Of a DNA stretch of 64,000 bases, positions 47,423 through 55,314 are shown in pieces. Made by a program: the position numbers and the translations under genes. Below the pieces are notes generated by a model, which ran no database searches, was not told the origin of the DNA, and saw nothing but the letters and a program-made list of their open reading frames with translations. Source of the stretch: Alphaproteobacteria bacterium (GTDB lineage Bacteria; Pseudomonadota; Alphaproteobacteria; Acetobacterales; Acetobacteraceae). Positions within the stretch are counted from its first letter, which is position 1; each line of letters opens with the position of its first letter. The stretch spans positions 1-64,000 of the forward strand of contig VGDM01000002.1 in NCBI GenBank assembly GCA_016869715.1. The letters run 5' to 3'.

Positions 47423-47436
47423 GGTCTTGCAAGACC
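47423..47436. promoter_or_regulatory. 14-nt perfect palindrome in a divergent promoter region
   Basis: GGTCTTGCAAGACC is perfectly self-complementary. It lies between the divergent CoA-transferase (start 47364) and Bug-protein (start 47457) genes, where an operator would be expected. No regulator gene adjoins, so the binding factor is unknown; chance is possible but unlikely for a perfect 14-nt palindrome at this place. Confidence 0.5.
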
Positions 47437-47456
47437 GAAGCATAAGGAAACGCCAC

Positions 47457-48419
47457 ATGATCCAACGCCGCGCCATGCTCGCCGCGCCCTTCATCCTGCC
47501 AGGCTTTGCGCAAGCGCAAGGCACCTGGCCGCAACGCCCGGTACGTGTGATTGTGCCCTTCGCTGCCGGGGGCGGAACTGATCTGACCGCGCGTGCGGTG
47601 ATGGAAACTATCGGCACCAGGCTCAATCGCCCTGTGGTGGTGGAAAATCGCCCCGGTGCTGATGGTGCGATTGGCACGGAAGCCGTGGCGCGCAGCGCGC
47701 CAGATGGGCATACGCTGATTTCGCTGAACCCAACGCATCTGATCCTGCGCCACACCAAGCCTGATCTGCCCTATGACCCAACTGGCGATTTGACGCCTGT
47801 GGCTGTCTCGGCCCTTTACGCCTTTGTTCTGCTGGCAAGCAGCGAAGCGCCGTTTCGCGATATTCCCGGCCTGATCGCTGCCGCCAAGGCAAGGCCCGGT
47901 GCGATTGCACATGCGACCGCTGATGTTGCTTCCGCCGTGGTGGCCGCGCAATTCACCCGCACGGCGGGCATTGAATTGAATGAAATTCGCTATTCCGGTG
48001 GCGGTGCCTCCACGCGTGATCTGATGGGCGGGCATTTGCCACTCGCCTGGGTCAGCACTGCCACTGCCTTGCCGCTGATGCAAAGTGATCGCGTGCGCAT
48101 CATTGCGGTGACTTCGCCGCGCCCATCCGTGCATTTGCCGCAAGTGCCAAGCCTTGCGAGCTTCGGTTTAGGTGCCGCGAGCTATGAGGGCTGGTTCGCC
48201 ATTTGGGCGCCGGCGCGCACGCCCGAAGACGTGCTGCAAAGGATCAATGCCGAAGCCCGCGCCGCGCAGGATATTGAAGCTGTCCAGGCGCGACTACGCA
48301 ATCTGGCGGTCGACCCCGCGCCGCTCGATCTTGCGGCAGTGCGCGCCCTGATCAAAGAAGATGAGGCACGCTGGCAGCGCGCCGCAGATCAAGGTTTTCT
48401 GCGTCGCGCTGCGGGGTAG
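47457..48419 (+). CDS. Bug-family tripartite tricarboxylate transporter substrate-binding protein
   Basis: The 320-residue periplasmic protein has a signal peptide (MIQRRAMLAAPFILPGFAQA) preceded by AAGGA. Then WPQRPVRVIVPFAAGGGTDL, VVVENRPGADGAIGTE and SAPDGHTLI match the Bug pattern. The ligand loop AAGGGTDL resembles the protein at 2911-3879. Divergent from the CoA-transferase/lyase pair, so it may bind the acid that pair activates. A 44-nt hairpin repeat begins three bases after its stop. Confidence 0.9.
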   Translation: MIQRRAMLAAPFILPGFAQAQGTWPQRPVRVIVPFAAGGGTDLTARAVMETIGTRLNRPVVVENRPGADGAIGTEAVARSAPDGHTLISLNPTHLILRHTKPDLPYDPTGDLTPVAVSALYAFVLLASSEAPFRDIPGLIAAAKARPGAIAHATADVASAVVAAQFTRTAGIELNEIRYSGGGASTRDLMGGHLPLAWVSTATALPLMQSDRVRIIAVTSPRPSVHLPQVPSLASFGLGAASYEGWFAIWAPARTPEDVLQRINAEARAAQDIEAVQARLRNLAVDPAPLDLAAVRALIKEDEARWQRAADQGFLRRAAG

Positions 48420-48421
48420 GA

Positions 48422-48465
48422 ACATTTTCAAGCCAAGTGGAAGCACTTGGCGGCTCGGAAAATGC
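48422..48465 (+). repeat. Single copy of the 44-nt nested-hairpin element
   Basis: The sequence ACATTTTC (48422-48429) faces GAAAATGC (48458-48465), with inner stem CCAAGTG and CACTTGG around GAAG. It sits two bases after the stop codon region of the plus-strand Bug gene and 11 bases before the stop of the minus-strand HpaB-family gene. It is the same element as at 21237 (three copies) and 52054. The outer first base pair (A with C) is lost here. Confidence 0.82.
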
Positions 48466-48475
48466 AACCAAAAAA

Positions 48476-50026
48476 TTACTCCGCCGCGCGGCCCATGAAG
48501 CTGCCTTCCGGCAGTGCTGGCGCGCGCGGTGCCTCACACCCCGTATCGCAGCAACGGCCGGGCTGTTTTGAGACGCGCTTGCCCTCATCCAGAATGCCGC
48601 GATCCAGCAGGCGTTCAACAAGCGCTGAGCGCTCCTCAACCGGGTAATTGCGCCAAATCTCGCGCTTCATCGCCTCGGGGCTACCGCCACCATGGAGCGA
48701 TATCACCGAATACCAGCCGCCCTGGTTGGATGCGGTCAAATCTTCCATGAAGCGCGCGACTTCCAGGCGCTTTTCAGCCGGCACATCCGCGCGCCCCGCC
48801 AGTACGGCGGCAAGGGATGCGGCGGTTTCCGGATTATGATCCTCATCCGGGCCAGGCAGTGCCACGATCAAACCGCCCGAGACATAATGCGCAAGCCGAT
48901 GCATGTCATAAATCTGTGTAGCCAGCAGCAATTTACCGATATTGCTGAAGACAGAATCTGGCATCATGGCGCCTGATTTGGCGCGCGTGCCATAGACACT
49001 GGCAGCAACACCACAGGCGAAGAAGCCTTCCACAATCTTGATCAGATCCACCATGGCGTCACGGATATGGCCATGGCGGTCGGTGTCCAGGCCGTTCGCT
49101 TCAATCATTAAAGCCCCTGCACCGATCAGCAAATCACCAAAGCCAGCCCGCGCGGCAATGCAGGAATGGCGATGATGCGTGGCATAGCTTGTGGTGGTGT
49201 AGCCGGCTTGCACATGCTCACCCGCCATGAAGACGCGGTCCCAGGGCACAAAAACATCATCAAACACCACAACGCCGGTGGCTTGGCCGTATTTGGCGCT
49301 GAATTTCGCGGCGGCTTCGCCAGGGCGCCCGGCGGGGCGCGCGACAATCATCACGCCGGGCGCATCAGCGGGCACGGCGCAATGCAGCGCGAAATCGGCG
49401 TCCTCGGCGGTCATGGTGCGGCAGGCCATGACCAGGAATTCATGAACATAAGGCGCGCCGGTCACAATCGCCTTGGTGCCGCGAATGATGATGCCATCCG
49501 CGCGGCGTTCCTTGATATGCACATGCACATCGCGATTGGCCTGCTGGCCCGGGCGCGCGGAACGATCACCCTTGGCATCCGTCATCGCGATACCAAGCGT
49601 CAGGTCCCGCGCCTGCACATCATCCAGATAGGCCAGGAAGCGCTGATGGCGTTCCCCGCCATGCACAGCATCGGCAAGCTTGGTGCCCTGGTGCAGCGCA
49701 TTCAGCGCATCATGCGCCAGATAGCGTTGCGCGCAGCCGGATTCACGGCAGACCAGACGCACCGCTTCCAACTTGGCCAGCAGATCATCCCGGCTGCCAT
49801 TCACATGCAGCATGCGATTGGCAAGCCGCCCGCTCGCTTCCTGCGTCGCCGTCATCAGCCCGGCATATTCTGTGCGGTGGGCGAAATCATACGTCACACC
49901 AATCGCATTGATGCCGGCTGCGAGCAGGGGTTCATCTGCGACACTCGCCACCTGGCGTCCATTCACAAAAACACGCGGCTTCAGCGCCCGGAGCGAATCC
50001 CGATAATCAGCGGCAGTCATTAGCAT
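48476..50026 (-). CDS. HpaB-family enzyme (4-hydroxyphenylacetate 3-monooxygenase / 4-hydroxybutyryl-CoA dehydratase superfamily)
   Basis: The 516-residue protein starts MLMTAADYRDSLRALKPRVF (MTAAD at 50020 possible). The fold is recognised by NAIGVTYDFAHR, YLAHDALNALH, DANREVH-like NRDVHVHIKERRADGIIIRG, and DVFVPWDRVFMAGE. The segment THHRHSCIAARAGFGDLLIGA lies where the 4-hydroxybutyryl-CoA dehydratase branch has its iron-sulfur His and Cys ligands. An N-terminal VCRESGC and a C-terminal CCDTGCE add cysteines. Reaction is unclear: flavin monooxygenase or dehydratase. Divergent from a TetR regulator across a palindromic operator. Confidence 0.86.
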   Translation of the reverse strand: MLMTAADYRDSLRALKPRVFVNGRQVASVADEPLLAAGINAIGVTYDFAHRTEYAGLMTATQEASGRLANRMLHVNGSRDDLLAKLEAVRLVCRESGCAQRYLAHDALNALHQGTKLADAVHGGERHQRFLAYLDDVQARDLTLGIAMTDAKGDRSARPGQQANRDVHVHIKERRADGIIIRGTKAIVTGAPYVHEFLVMACRTMTAEDADFALHCAVPADAPGVMIVARPAGRPGEAAAKFSAKYGQATGVVVFDDVFVPWDRVFMAGEHVQAGYTTTSYATHHRHSCIAARAGFGDLLIGAGALMIEANGLDTDRHGHIRDAMVDLIKIVEGFFACGVAASVYGTRAKSGAMMPDSVFSNIGKLLLATQIYDMHRLAHYVSGGLIVALPGPDEDHNPETAASLAAVLAGRADVPAEKRLEVARFMEDLTASNQGGWYSVISLHGGGSPEAMKREIWRNYPVEERSALVERLLDRGILDEGKRVSKQPGRCCDTGCEAPRAPALPEGSFMGRAAE

Positions 50027-50059
50027 GGCAGGGCTTCCCAAACTCAATTGACGAATTAA

Positions 50060-50074
50060 TCTAACACTGTTAGA
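50060..50074. promoter_or_regulatory. Probable TetR-type operator palindrome
   Basis: TCTAACACTGTTAGA has perfect 7-base half sites around one central base. It lies between the HpaB-family gene (start 50026) and the divergent TetR-family gene (start 50087), ending 12 bases before the latter start. Position and symmetry are typical of a TetR autoregulatory operator controlling both genes. Confidence 0.72.
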
Positions 50075-50086
50075 AATGTGCAGTCA

Positions 50087-50644
50087 ATGACTCGCCCAGA
50101 CAAAAAAGCCGCCAAGCGCGACCATATTCTTGCCGCCGCCAAGGCGCTTTTCGCCGAAGCAGGGCTTGAGGGTGCCAGCCTGCGCGCCATCGCCGCGCGC
50201 GCGGGCTATACGCCGGCGGCGCTCTATTTCCATTTTCCTTCGCGTGAAGCGATTTATGCCGAAGTGCTGCGCGATAGCCTGGTGCGCCTGAAGGCAGCGG
50301 TTGCGGCAGGCGCGGCGCAGGCTGGGTTTCGCGGTGCGGCACTCGCCTTGTTTGATTTCTATGCTGCGCATCCGCAGGAATTGGCGCTGGGGTTTTACCT
50401 GGGCGGCGGCGGGCTGGCGCCGCGCGGGCTGGGGCAGCAGCTTGATCCCGGCTTGAACGCCGCGCTGCTGGCAGCATTGGCGCCCATGCGCGTGCCTCGC
50501 GGACAGGAAGCGGCGACAGAAGCCTTCGCGCTTGCGGTTGGTTTGCTGGTCATGTCGGAAACGCGCCGTATCCGGCTATTTGGGCTTTCCGCGCGCGCGC
50601 TCATGGAAAGCCACCTGGCGCGCCTGCCCATCAGCCCGGCTTGA
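50087..50644 (+). CDS. TetR/AcrR-family transcriptional regulator
   Basis: 185 residues from MTRPDKKAAKRDHILAAAKA; a GTG nine bases upstream (50078) is an alternative start. The N-terminal helix-turn-helix is clear (LFAEAGLEGASLRAIAARAG, TPAALYFHFPSREAIYAEVL). The C-terminal ligand-binding domain has no recognised ligand signature. It is divergent from the HpaB-family gene and 59 bases upstream of the flavin monooxygenase, so it probably represses both, with the product or substrate as inducer. Confidence 0.92.
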   Translation: MTRPDKKAAKRDHILAAAKALFAEAGLEGASLRAIAARAGYTPAALYFHFPSREAIYAEVLRDSLVRLKAAVAAGAAQAGFRGAALALFDFYAAHPQELALGFYLGGGGLAPRGLGQQLDPGLNAALLAALAPMRVPRGQEAATEAFALAVGLLVMSETRRIRLFGLSARALMESHLARLPISPA

Positions 50645-50703
50645 ATGGATTGCCGCGCCCACCCCGGCGCGCGATGCTGCAGCACGGGAAAAGGAATACG
50701 CCG

Positions 50704-52053
50704 ATGAAGCAAATGACGCTGGTTGCCTTTCTGCAGGCGCAGAATTGTTCAAACTATGTGGGGTCCTGGCGCCATCCTGCGACGATGCAGGATTATCTGC
50801 GGCCTGAATATTACCAGCGCATCGCCCGCACGCTTGAAGCCGGCTGCCTTCATATGGCGTTTTTCGATGACCGCCTCGCCATGCCCGATATTCTTGGCCA
50901 TGACCATGCGGAAGCGGTGCGGAATGGCATTCGCGTGGTCAAGCTTGATCTGATTTCGATCCTGACAGCGATGGGGCTTGCCACGTCAAAGCTTGGCCTC
51001 GGCGGGACCTATTCCACTACCTATTACGAACCCTTCCATGTGGCGCGGGTTTTCGCGACGCTTGATCACATGCTGGGTGGGCGTGCTGCCTGGAATGTGG
51101 TGACGTCACTGAATGACAGTGAAGCGCATAACATGGGTGCGGATGATCATCTGGAACATGATCTGCGCTATGATCGTGCTGATGAGTTCATGGAAATTGT
51201 GCTGTCGCATTGGGATTCCTGGGGCGATGACGCCATCATCCAGGACCGCGAGAGCGGCGTCTTCGCCGATGCCGCCAAGGTGCGCCGCCTGGATCACAAA
51301 GGCCAATGGTTCAAAAGCCGTGGTCCCTTCACCGTGCCGCGTACGCCACAGGGTCGGCCCGTTCTGATCCAGGCCGGCCAAAGCGGTCGCGGTAAGAATT
51401 TTGCGGCGCGCTGGGGTGATTTGGTTTTCGTAATCTATCCGAATATGCAAGTCGCCAAGCTCGGCTATAGCGGTTTCAAGGAGCAGGTCGCGGCATCCGG
51501 CCGAGACCCTGCCACGGTATGCATCTGCCCCGCCGTTTATTGCATTGTGGGTGAGACCGAAGCGGCAGCGCAGGAAAAGCGTGCACTGATTGATGGCCTG
51601 GCCAAGCCGCTTGATGGGCTTTCGCTGCTGTCTGAGGCGTTGAATTATGATTTCGCGTCAAAAGGCTTGGATGACGCCTTCACCGATGATGAATTGGCCG
51701 GCATCAAGGGGCTGCAAGCGCTGCGAGATCGCGTGGTGGCGGCCAGCGGCAGACGCAACCCGACCTTGCGCGACTTTGTTGACATCACCGGGCGCGGCAC
51801 CATCCGCGAATTCCCCGTATTTTGCGGCACACCCAAGCGTGTGGCGGATGAAATGCAGGCCTGGGTGGAAGGGGGCGCCTGCGATGGCTTTGTGCTGGGC
51901 GCCACGCACATGCCCGGCACTTATGAGGAATTTGTGCGCTTCGTCGTGCCAGAATTGCAGCGCCGTGGTGTCTTTCGCAAGGAATTCGCGGGCACGACGT
52001 TACGGGAAAATCTCGGCCTGCCGCGCGCGGCGCCTTTCGATTGGCAAAGATGA
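50704..52053 (+). CDS. LLM class flavin-dependent monooxygenase (NtaA/SnaA/DszA family)
   Basis: The 449-residue luciferase-like monooxygenase is preceded by AAAGGA. It starts MKQMTLVAFLQAQNCSNYVG; family features are AFFDDRLAMPD, LGLGGTYSTTYYEPFHVARVF, LDHMLGGRAAWNVVTSLNDSEAHN, YDRADEFMEIVLSHWDSW and GPFTVPRTPQGRPVLIQAGQS. These enzymes use FMNH2 from a partner reductase to oxygenate substrates such as nitrilotriacetate, EDTA or sulfur heterocycles. No flavin reductase gene is seen nearby. A hairpin repeat begins directly after its stop. Confidence 0.92.
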   Translation: MKQMTLVAFLQAQNCSNYVGSWRHPATMQDYLRPEYYQRIARTLEAGCLHMAFFDDRLAMPDILGHDHAEAVRNGIRVVKLDLISILTAMGLATSKLGLGGTYSTTYYEPFHVARVFATLDHMLGGRAAWNVVTSLNDSEAHNMGADDHLEHDLRYDRADEFMEIVLSHWDSWGDDAIIQDRESGVFADAAKVRRLDHKGQWFKSRGPFTVPRTPQGRPVLIQAGQSGRGKNFAARWGDLVFVIYPNMQVAKLGYSGFKEQVAASGRDPATVCICPAVYCIVGETEAAAQEKRALIDGLAKPLDGLSLLSEALNYDFASKGLDDAFTDDELAGIKGLQALRDRVVAASGRRNPTLRDFVDITGRGTIREFPVFCGTPKRVADEMQAWVEGGACDGFVLGATHMPGTYEEFVRFVVPELQRRGVFRKEFAGTTLRENLGLPRAAPFDWQR

Positions 52054-52097
52054 GTATTTTCAAGCCAAGTGAAATCACTTGGCGACTCCGAAAATAC
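52054..52097 (+). repeat. Single copy of the 44-nt nested-hairpin element
   Basis: GTATTTTC (52054-52061) pairs with GAAAATAC (52090-52097); the inner stem CCAAGTG with CACTTGG surrounds AAAT. Relative to the other copies the second outer pair has changed from C-G to T-A on both sides, a compensatory change. It begins at the base after the LLM stop codon and lies 13 bases before the dapB stop, in a convergent gap. Confidence 0.85.
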
Positions 52098-52109
52098 GAT
52101 TAAATGAAG

Positions 52110-52883
52110 TCAGATCCCAAGCACATGCTTCATGCCGTAAAGCGCGGGCGCGCGCCCATGCACCCAAAGTGCTGCGCGCACCGCCCCAGTGGCATAAACA
52201 CGGCGATCGAAACTTCTGTGTGTCAGGCTGATATGTTCTGAAGCGGCGGCGAAAAGCAGCGTGTGTTCACCCACGACCTGCCCGCCGCGCATGGCCGAGA
52301 AGCCGATGGTGCCGGTACCACGCGGGCCGCAATGGCCATCGCGCCCGCGTTCAATGCCCGCTTCTTCCATGGTGGTGCTGCGCCCGGCGGCCACCGCACG
52401 GCCCAAAGCCACTGCGGTGCCGGATGGCGCATCCACCTTTTGGCGGTGATGTATCTCGACAATCTCGGCATCATACTGCGCGCCAGGCAGGGCGGCGGCC
52501 ATGCGTTCAGCGATGGCGAGGAACAGATTGACGCCGGACGCGAAATTCGCGGCATAGACAATCGGCGCGCGCTTGCCGGCTTCAGCCACGGCTGCCTCCG
52601 CTGCCGCTGAAAGACCGGAACTGCCGAGAATAAAACCCTTGCCGCAGGAAGCGGCGGCAGCAGCATGGGCGGTCGCGGACTCGGCATGGGTGAAATCAAT
52701 CACCACATCGGAAACCGCGAAAAGTGCCGCAATATCGGGAAAGCTTTGCAAGCCGGCAGGGGCAGGCTTGCCGCCCGCGCGCAAGGTGCCGCCCACACAT
52801 ACCGCGCCGGCGGCGGCGACCTCTTCAATCAACAACCGGCCCATGCGCCCGGCCATGCCGGCGATACCAATGCGAATGCTCAT
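52110..52883 (-). CDS. dapB: 4-hydroxy-tetrahydrodipicolinate reductase
   Basis: The 257-residue enzyme has nucleotide-binding IGIAGMAGRMGRLL and a catalytic block EIVEIHHRQKVDAPSGTA with the conserved His-His and Lys. GTIGFSAMRGGQVVGEHTLLF and ISLTHRSFDRRVYATGAV complete the pattern. It reduces HTPA in the lysine/diaminopimelate pathway, needed for peptidoglycan. The gene is alone, facing away from xerC's stop on the same strand by 57 bases and converging on the LLM gene. Confidence 0.96.
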   Translation of the reverse strand: MSIRIGIAGMAGRMGRLLIEEVAAAGAVCVGGTLRAGGKPAPAGLQSFPDIAALFAVSDVVIDFTHAESATAHAAAAASCGKGFILGSSGLSAAAEAAVAEAGKRAPIVYAANFASGVNLFLAIAERMAAALPGAQYDAEIVEIHHRQKVDAPSGTAVALGRAVAAGRSTTMEEAGIERGRDGHCGPRGTGTIGFSAMRGGQVVGEHTLLFAAASEHISLTHRSFDRRVYATGAVRAALWVHGRAPALYGMKHVLGI

Positions 52884-52940
52884 GGCGGTTCTCCCGTGAT
52901 TGCAAATATTGTTTGACCCAAGCCTTATCGCTCTTGCTCG

Positions 52941-53873
52941 TCAATCCGCCCGCGGATGCGCCTTACGCCAGGTCTCCAGCAGCGCCGCCGCATCCACCGC
53001 CGTGTAGCGCTGCGTGGTCGAAAGGCTGGCATGGCCGAGCAATTCCTGAATCGCGCGCAAATCAGCCCCGCCGCCCAGCAAATGCGTGGCGAAGGAATGG
53101 CGGAGCGCATGTGGGCTTGCATGTTCCGGCAGCCCGGCGAGCTTACGGAAATCACGCAGCCTTTTTTGTGCCACCGCCGGATCAAGCCGCGCCCCGCGCG
53201 CGCCGATGAATAGCGGCTCATCCACAGTACCCACGCCGCGTTCCGCCAGATATGCCGCCATGGCATCGCGGATCACCGGCAGGATCGGCACCAGCCTTTC
53301 CTTATTGCCCTTACCGAGAACCTTGAGCGCTGCGTCTGATCCCGGTTGCGGCGCATCCCCAAGATTGAGCGCCAATACCTCGCCAAGTCTTAACCCCGCG
53401 CCATAAAGCAGCGTGAACAAGGCGCGGTCGCGGGCGGCTTGCAGGCGCGGGTTTTCATGCCGGCCCAGCGCATAAACATCAGCGACATCTTCGGCGGCGG
53501 CGCGCGCTTCCTTTTCACTCAAGGCGCGCGGCAAGGGCTGCTTGGCACGCGGCGCGCGCAGCCCCGCGAGCGCCACCGGCGCCATGCCCTGATGGCGTTG
53601 CAAATAACGCAAAAACCCGCGAATGGCGGCAAGCTTTCGGGCGCGGGTTGCGGCGCTGTCACCTTCCATTGCGCGGGCAGATAGAAAGGCGCGCAAATCA
53701 GCGGGCCGCAGCACGCCAAGCGCAGCCAGGTCAGGCTCCGCGCCCAAATGCCCGGTCAGGAAGGCAAGGAATTGCGCTACATCGCGGCCATAGGCTTCGA
53801 CGCTATGTGCACTCGCGCGGCGTTCACGGGCGAACCAGCTAAGCCAGGTGGCAGCGGCCTCAGAACCCCCCAT
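52941..53873 (-). CDS. xerC: Tyrosine recombinase XerC
   Basis: The 310-residue recombinase has an N-terminal SAM-like DNA-binding domain and the catalytic set Arg162 (GLRLGE), Lys188 (LGKGNKER), His255 and Arg258 (HALRHSFATH), His281 (LLGHASLS) and nucleophile Tyr290 (TTQRYTAV). It resolves chromosome dimers at dif with XerD near FtsK. The gene order priA, transaldolase, DUF484, xerC is a compact housekeeping block. Its ATG sits just after the DUF484 stop. Confidence 0.95.
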   Translation of the reverse strand: MGGSEAAATWLSWFARERRASAHSVEAYGRDVAQFLAFLTGHLGAEPDLAALGVLRPADLRAFLSARAMEGDSAATRARKLAAIRGFLRYLQRHQGMAPVALAGLRAPRAKQPLPRALSEKEARAAAEDVADVYALGRHENPRLQAARDRALFTLLYGAGLRLGEVLALNLGDAPQPGSDAALKVLGKGNKERLVPILPVIRDAMAAYLAERGVGTVDEPLFIGARGARLDPAVAQKRLRDFRKLAGLPEHASPHALRHSFATHLLGGGADLRAIQELLGHASLSTTQRYTAVDAAALLETWRKAHPRAD

Positions 53874-53874
53874 A

Positions 53875-54558
53875 TCAACGCGCTATCGCCGCCGCCACGG
53901 CGCGGCCTAGAAACACCAAGGGTTCCGTGCCATGGCGCGCCGGCAGCGCATGCGCATCCCGCGCGCCCAGCGCCAGCAGCATCAAGGGCTGCTGCGCCAC
54001 CACCACGCGCACCAACGCATCGCGCGCAATCAACCCGCCCGCTTCGCCGTGGAGCGTATCGGCATCTTCGGGCTTGTCGCGCACCAGCACATCGCGCCCA
54101 CGCCCGAGCAATTTTTCCACCATGCCGCGCGTCAAGGGGCGCTGTTCCGGGCGCATCCAAAGCTGGCCGGGATTATCCGGCGGTTCCACACAAAGCGTGC
54201 AGCTTTCAAGCCCCAGCAGATTGGGCCATTCCTGCGCCACCGTCTCAGGCGCATTGTCTGACCGCATCAGCGCCAGCACCGCCAAGCGCACACGCGACAC
54301 CAGGCCAAGCCCCGCGCGTTCCGCATCCAAGGCCGTGCGCAATTCCGCATCCAGCGCATTCGCGCGTTCGCGTTCTGCGGCCAGCATCGCCGCCATGTGA
54401 TCCGTCAGCCCATCACCATGCACGCGCCGTGGCGGCGCCAGCGCGCGGTAAAGTTCTGGCCTTTCTGCCAGAAACCCCGAATGGGCGCGCAGGAATGCTT
54501 CCACCTCCTCAGCCGAGGGCCCGTTCGGGGCCTTCCCGTCTGAGGAAGGGTCGCTCAC
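53875..54558 (-). CDS. DUF484 family protein
   Basis: This is 227 residues from a GTG start that overlaps the transaldolase stop by four bases (GTGA). A TTG at 54585 would extend it into transaldolase and is less likely. DUF484 features are [22 protein letters not shown] at the N-terminus, a coiled-coil-like [16 protein letters not shown], and a GAF-like domain ([28 protein letters not shown]). Its partnership with xerC in proteobacterial genomes is well known; the function is not. Confidence 0.88.
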   Translation of the reverse strand: MSDPSSDGKAPNGPSAEEVEAFLRAHSGFLAERPELYRALAPPRRVHGDGLTDHMAAMLAAERERANALDAELRTALDAERAGLGLVSRVRLAVLALMRSDNAPETVAQEWPNLLGLESCTLCVEPPDNPGQLWMRPEQRPLTRGMVEKLLGRGRDVLVRDKPEDADTLHGEAGGLIARDALVRVVVAQQPLMLLALGARDAHALPARHGTEPLVFLGRAVAAAIAR

Positions 54559-55211
54559 AGGATGCTTTGTCCGGTCTTTTTCCAATCAGCCAGAAACGCT
54601 TCCAGCCCCTTGTCGGTCAAAGGATGCTTCAGCAATTGGCGGATCACGGCGGGCGGCAGGGTCGCGACATGGGCGCCCAGCTTGGCACTTTCCACCAGAT
54701 GAATCGGATGGCGGATGGAAGCGACCAGAACCTCGGTACGAAGGGTGGGGTAATTGCGGTATATCTGCACAATGTCCGCAATCAGCCGCATGCCATCGGT
54801 CGCGATATCATCAAGCCGCCCGACAAAGGGGGAGATGAAGGCGGCACCTGCCTTGGCCGCCAGCAGCGCCTGGGCGGCAGAAAAGCAGAGCGTGACATTC
54901 ACCAGGGCGCCCTCAGCCGCCAGTGTGCGGCAGGCGATCAGCCCGGCTTCCGTGAGCGGCACCTTGACCGCGACATTGGGCGCAATGGCGCGCAAAAAGC
55001 GCCCTTCGGCTAGCATGCCGGTAGCGTCTGTCGCGGTGACCTCGGCGCTGACCGGGCCCGGCGTGATGGCGCAGATTTCCGCAATCACCTGCTTCATGTC
55101 GCGGCCGGATTTGGCGATGAGTGAGGGGTTGGTCGTGACCCCATCCACCATGCACAATTCGGCCAGCGCACGGATTTCAGCGACTTCGGCAGTATCAACA
55201 AAGAATTTCAT
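54555..55211 (-). CDS. Transaldolase (fructose-6-phosphate aldolase-like, small subfamily)
   Basis: The 218-residue protein starts [16 protein letters not shown]. Signatures are [14 protein letters not shown] near the N-terminus and the Schiff-base lysine in [12 protein letters not shown], followed by [21 protein letters not shown] and YISPF-like [11 protein letters not shown]. The length (~215-220 residues) is that of the small transaldolase/FSA subfamily. It transfers a dihydroxyacetone unit in the pentose phosphate pathway. It is divergent from priA. Confidence 0.93.
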   Translation of the reverse strand: MKFFVDTAEVAEIRALAELCMVDGVTTNPSLIAKSGRDMKQVIAEICAITPGPVSAEVTATDATGMLAEGRFLRAIAPNVAVKVPLTEAGLIACRTLAAEGALVNVTLCFSAAQALLAAKAGAAFISPFVGRLDDIATDGMRLIADIVQIYRNYPTLRTEVLVASIRHPIHLVESAKLGAHVATLPPAVIRQLLKHPLTDKGLEAFLADWKKTGQSIL

Positions 55212-55314
55212 GAATTCCAATCCTGCGTGGCGAAAGAAAAAGCTTGGGTGGGCAAAGGCGCTGGTCTTTCCCAAGCGCATGCCTTTCCACCTCGAATGTC
55301 GTAGATCATAGCCC

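Noticed and set aside
52941-53873. Tyrosine recombinase as sign of an integrated element
   Set aside because: It is XerC in its usual setting with DUF484, dapB and priA; no attachment-site repeats or cargo are present.
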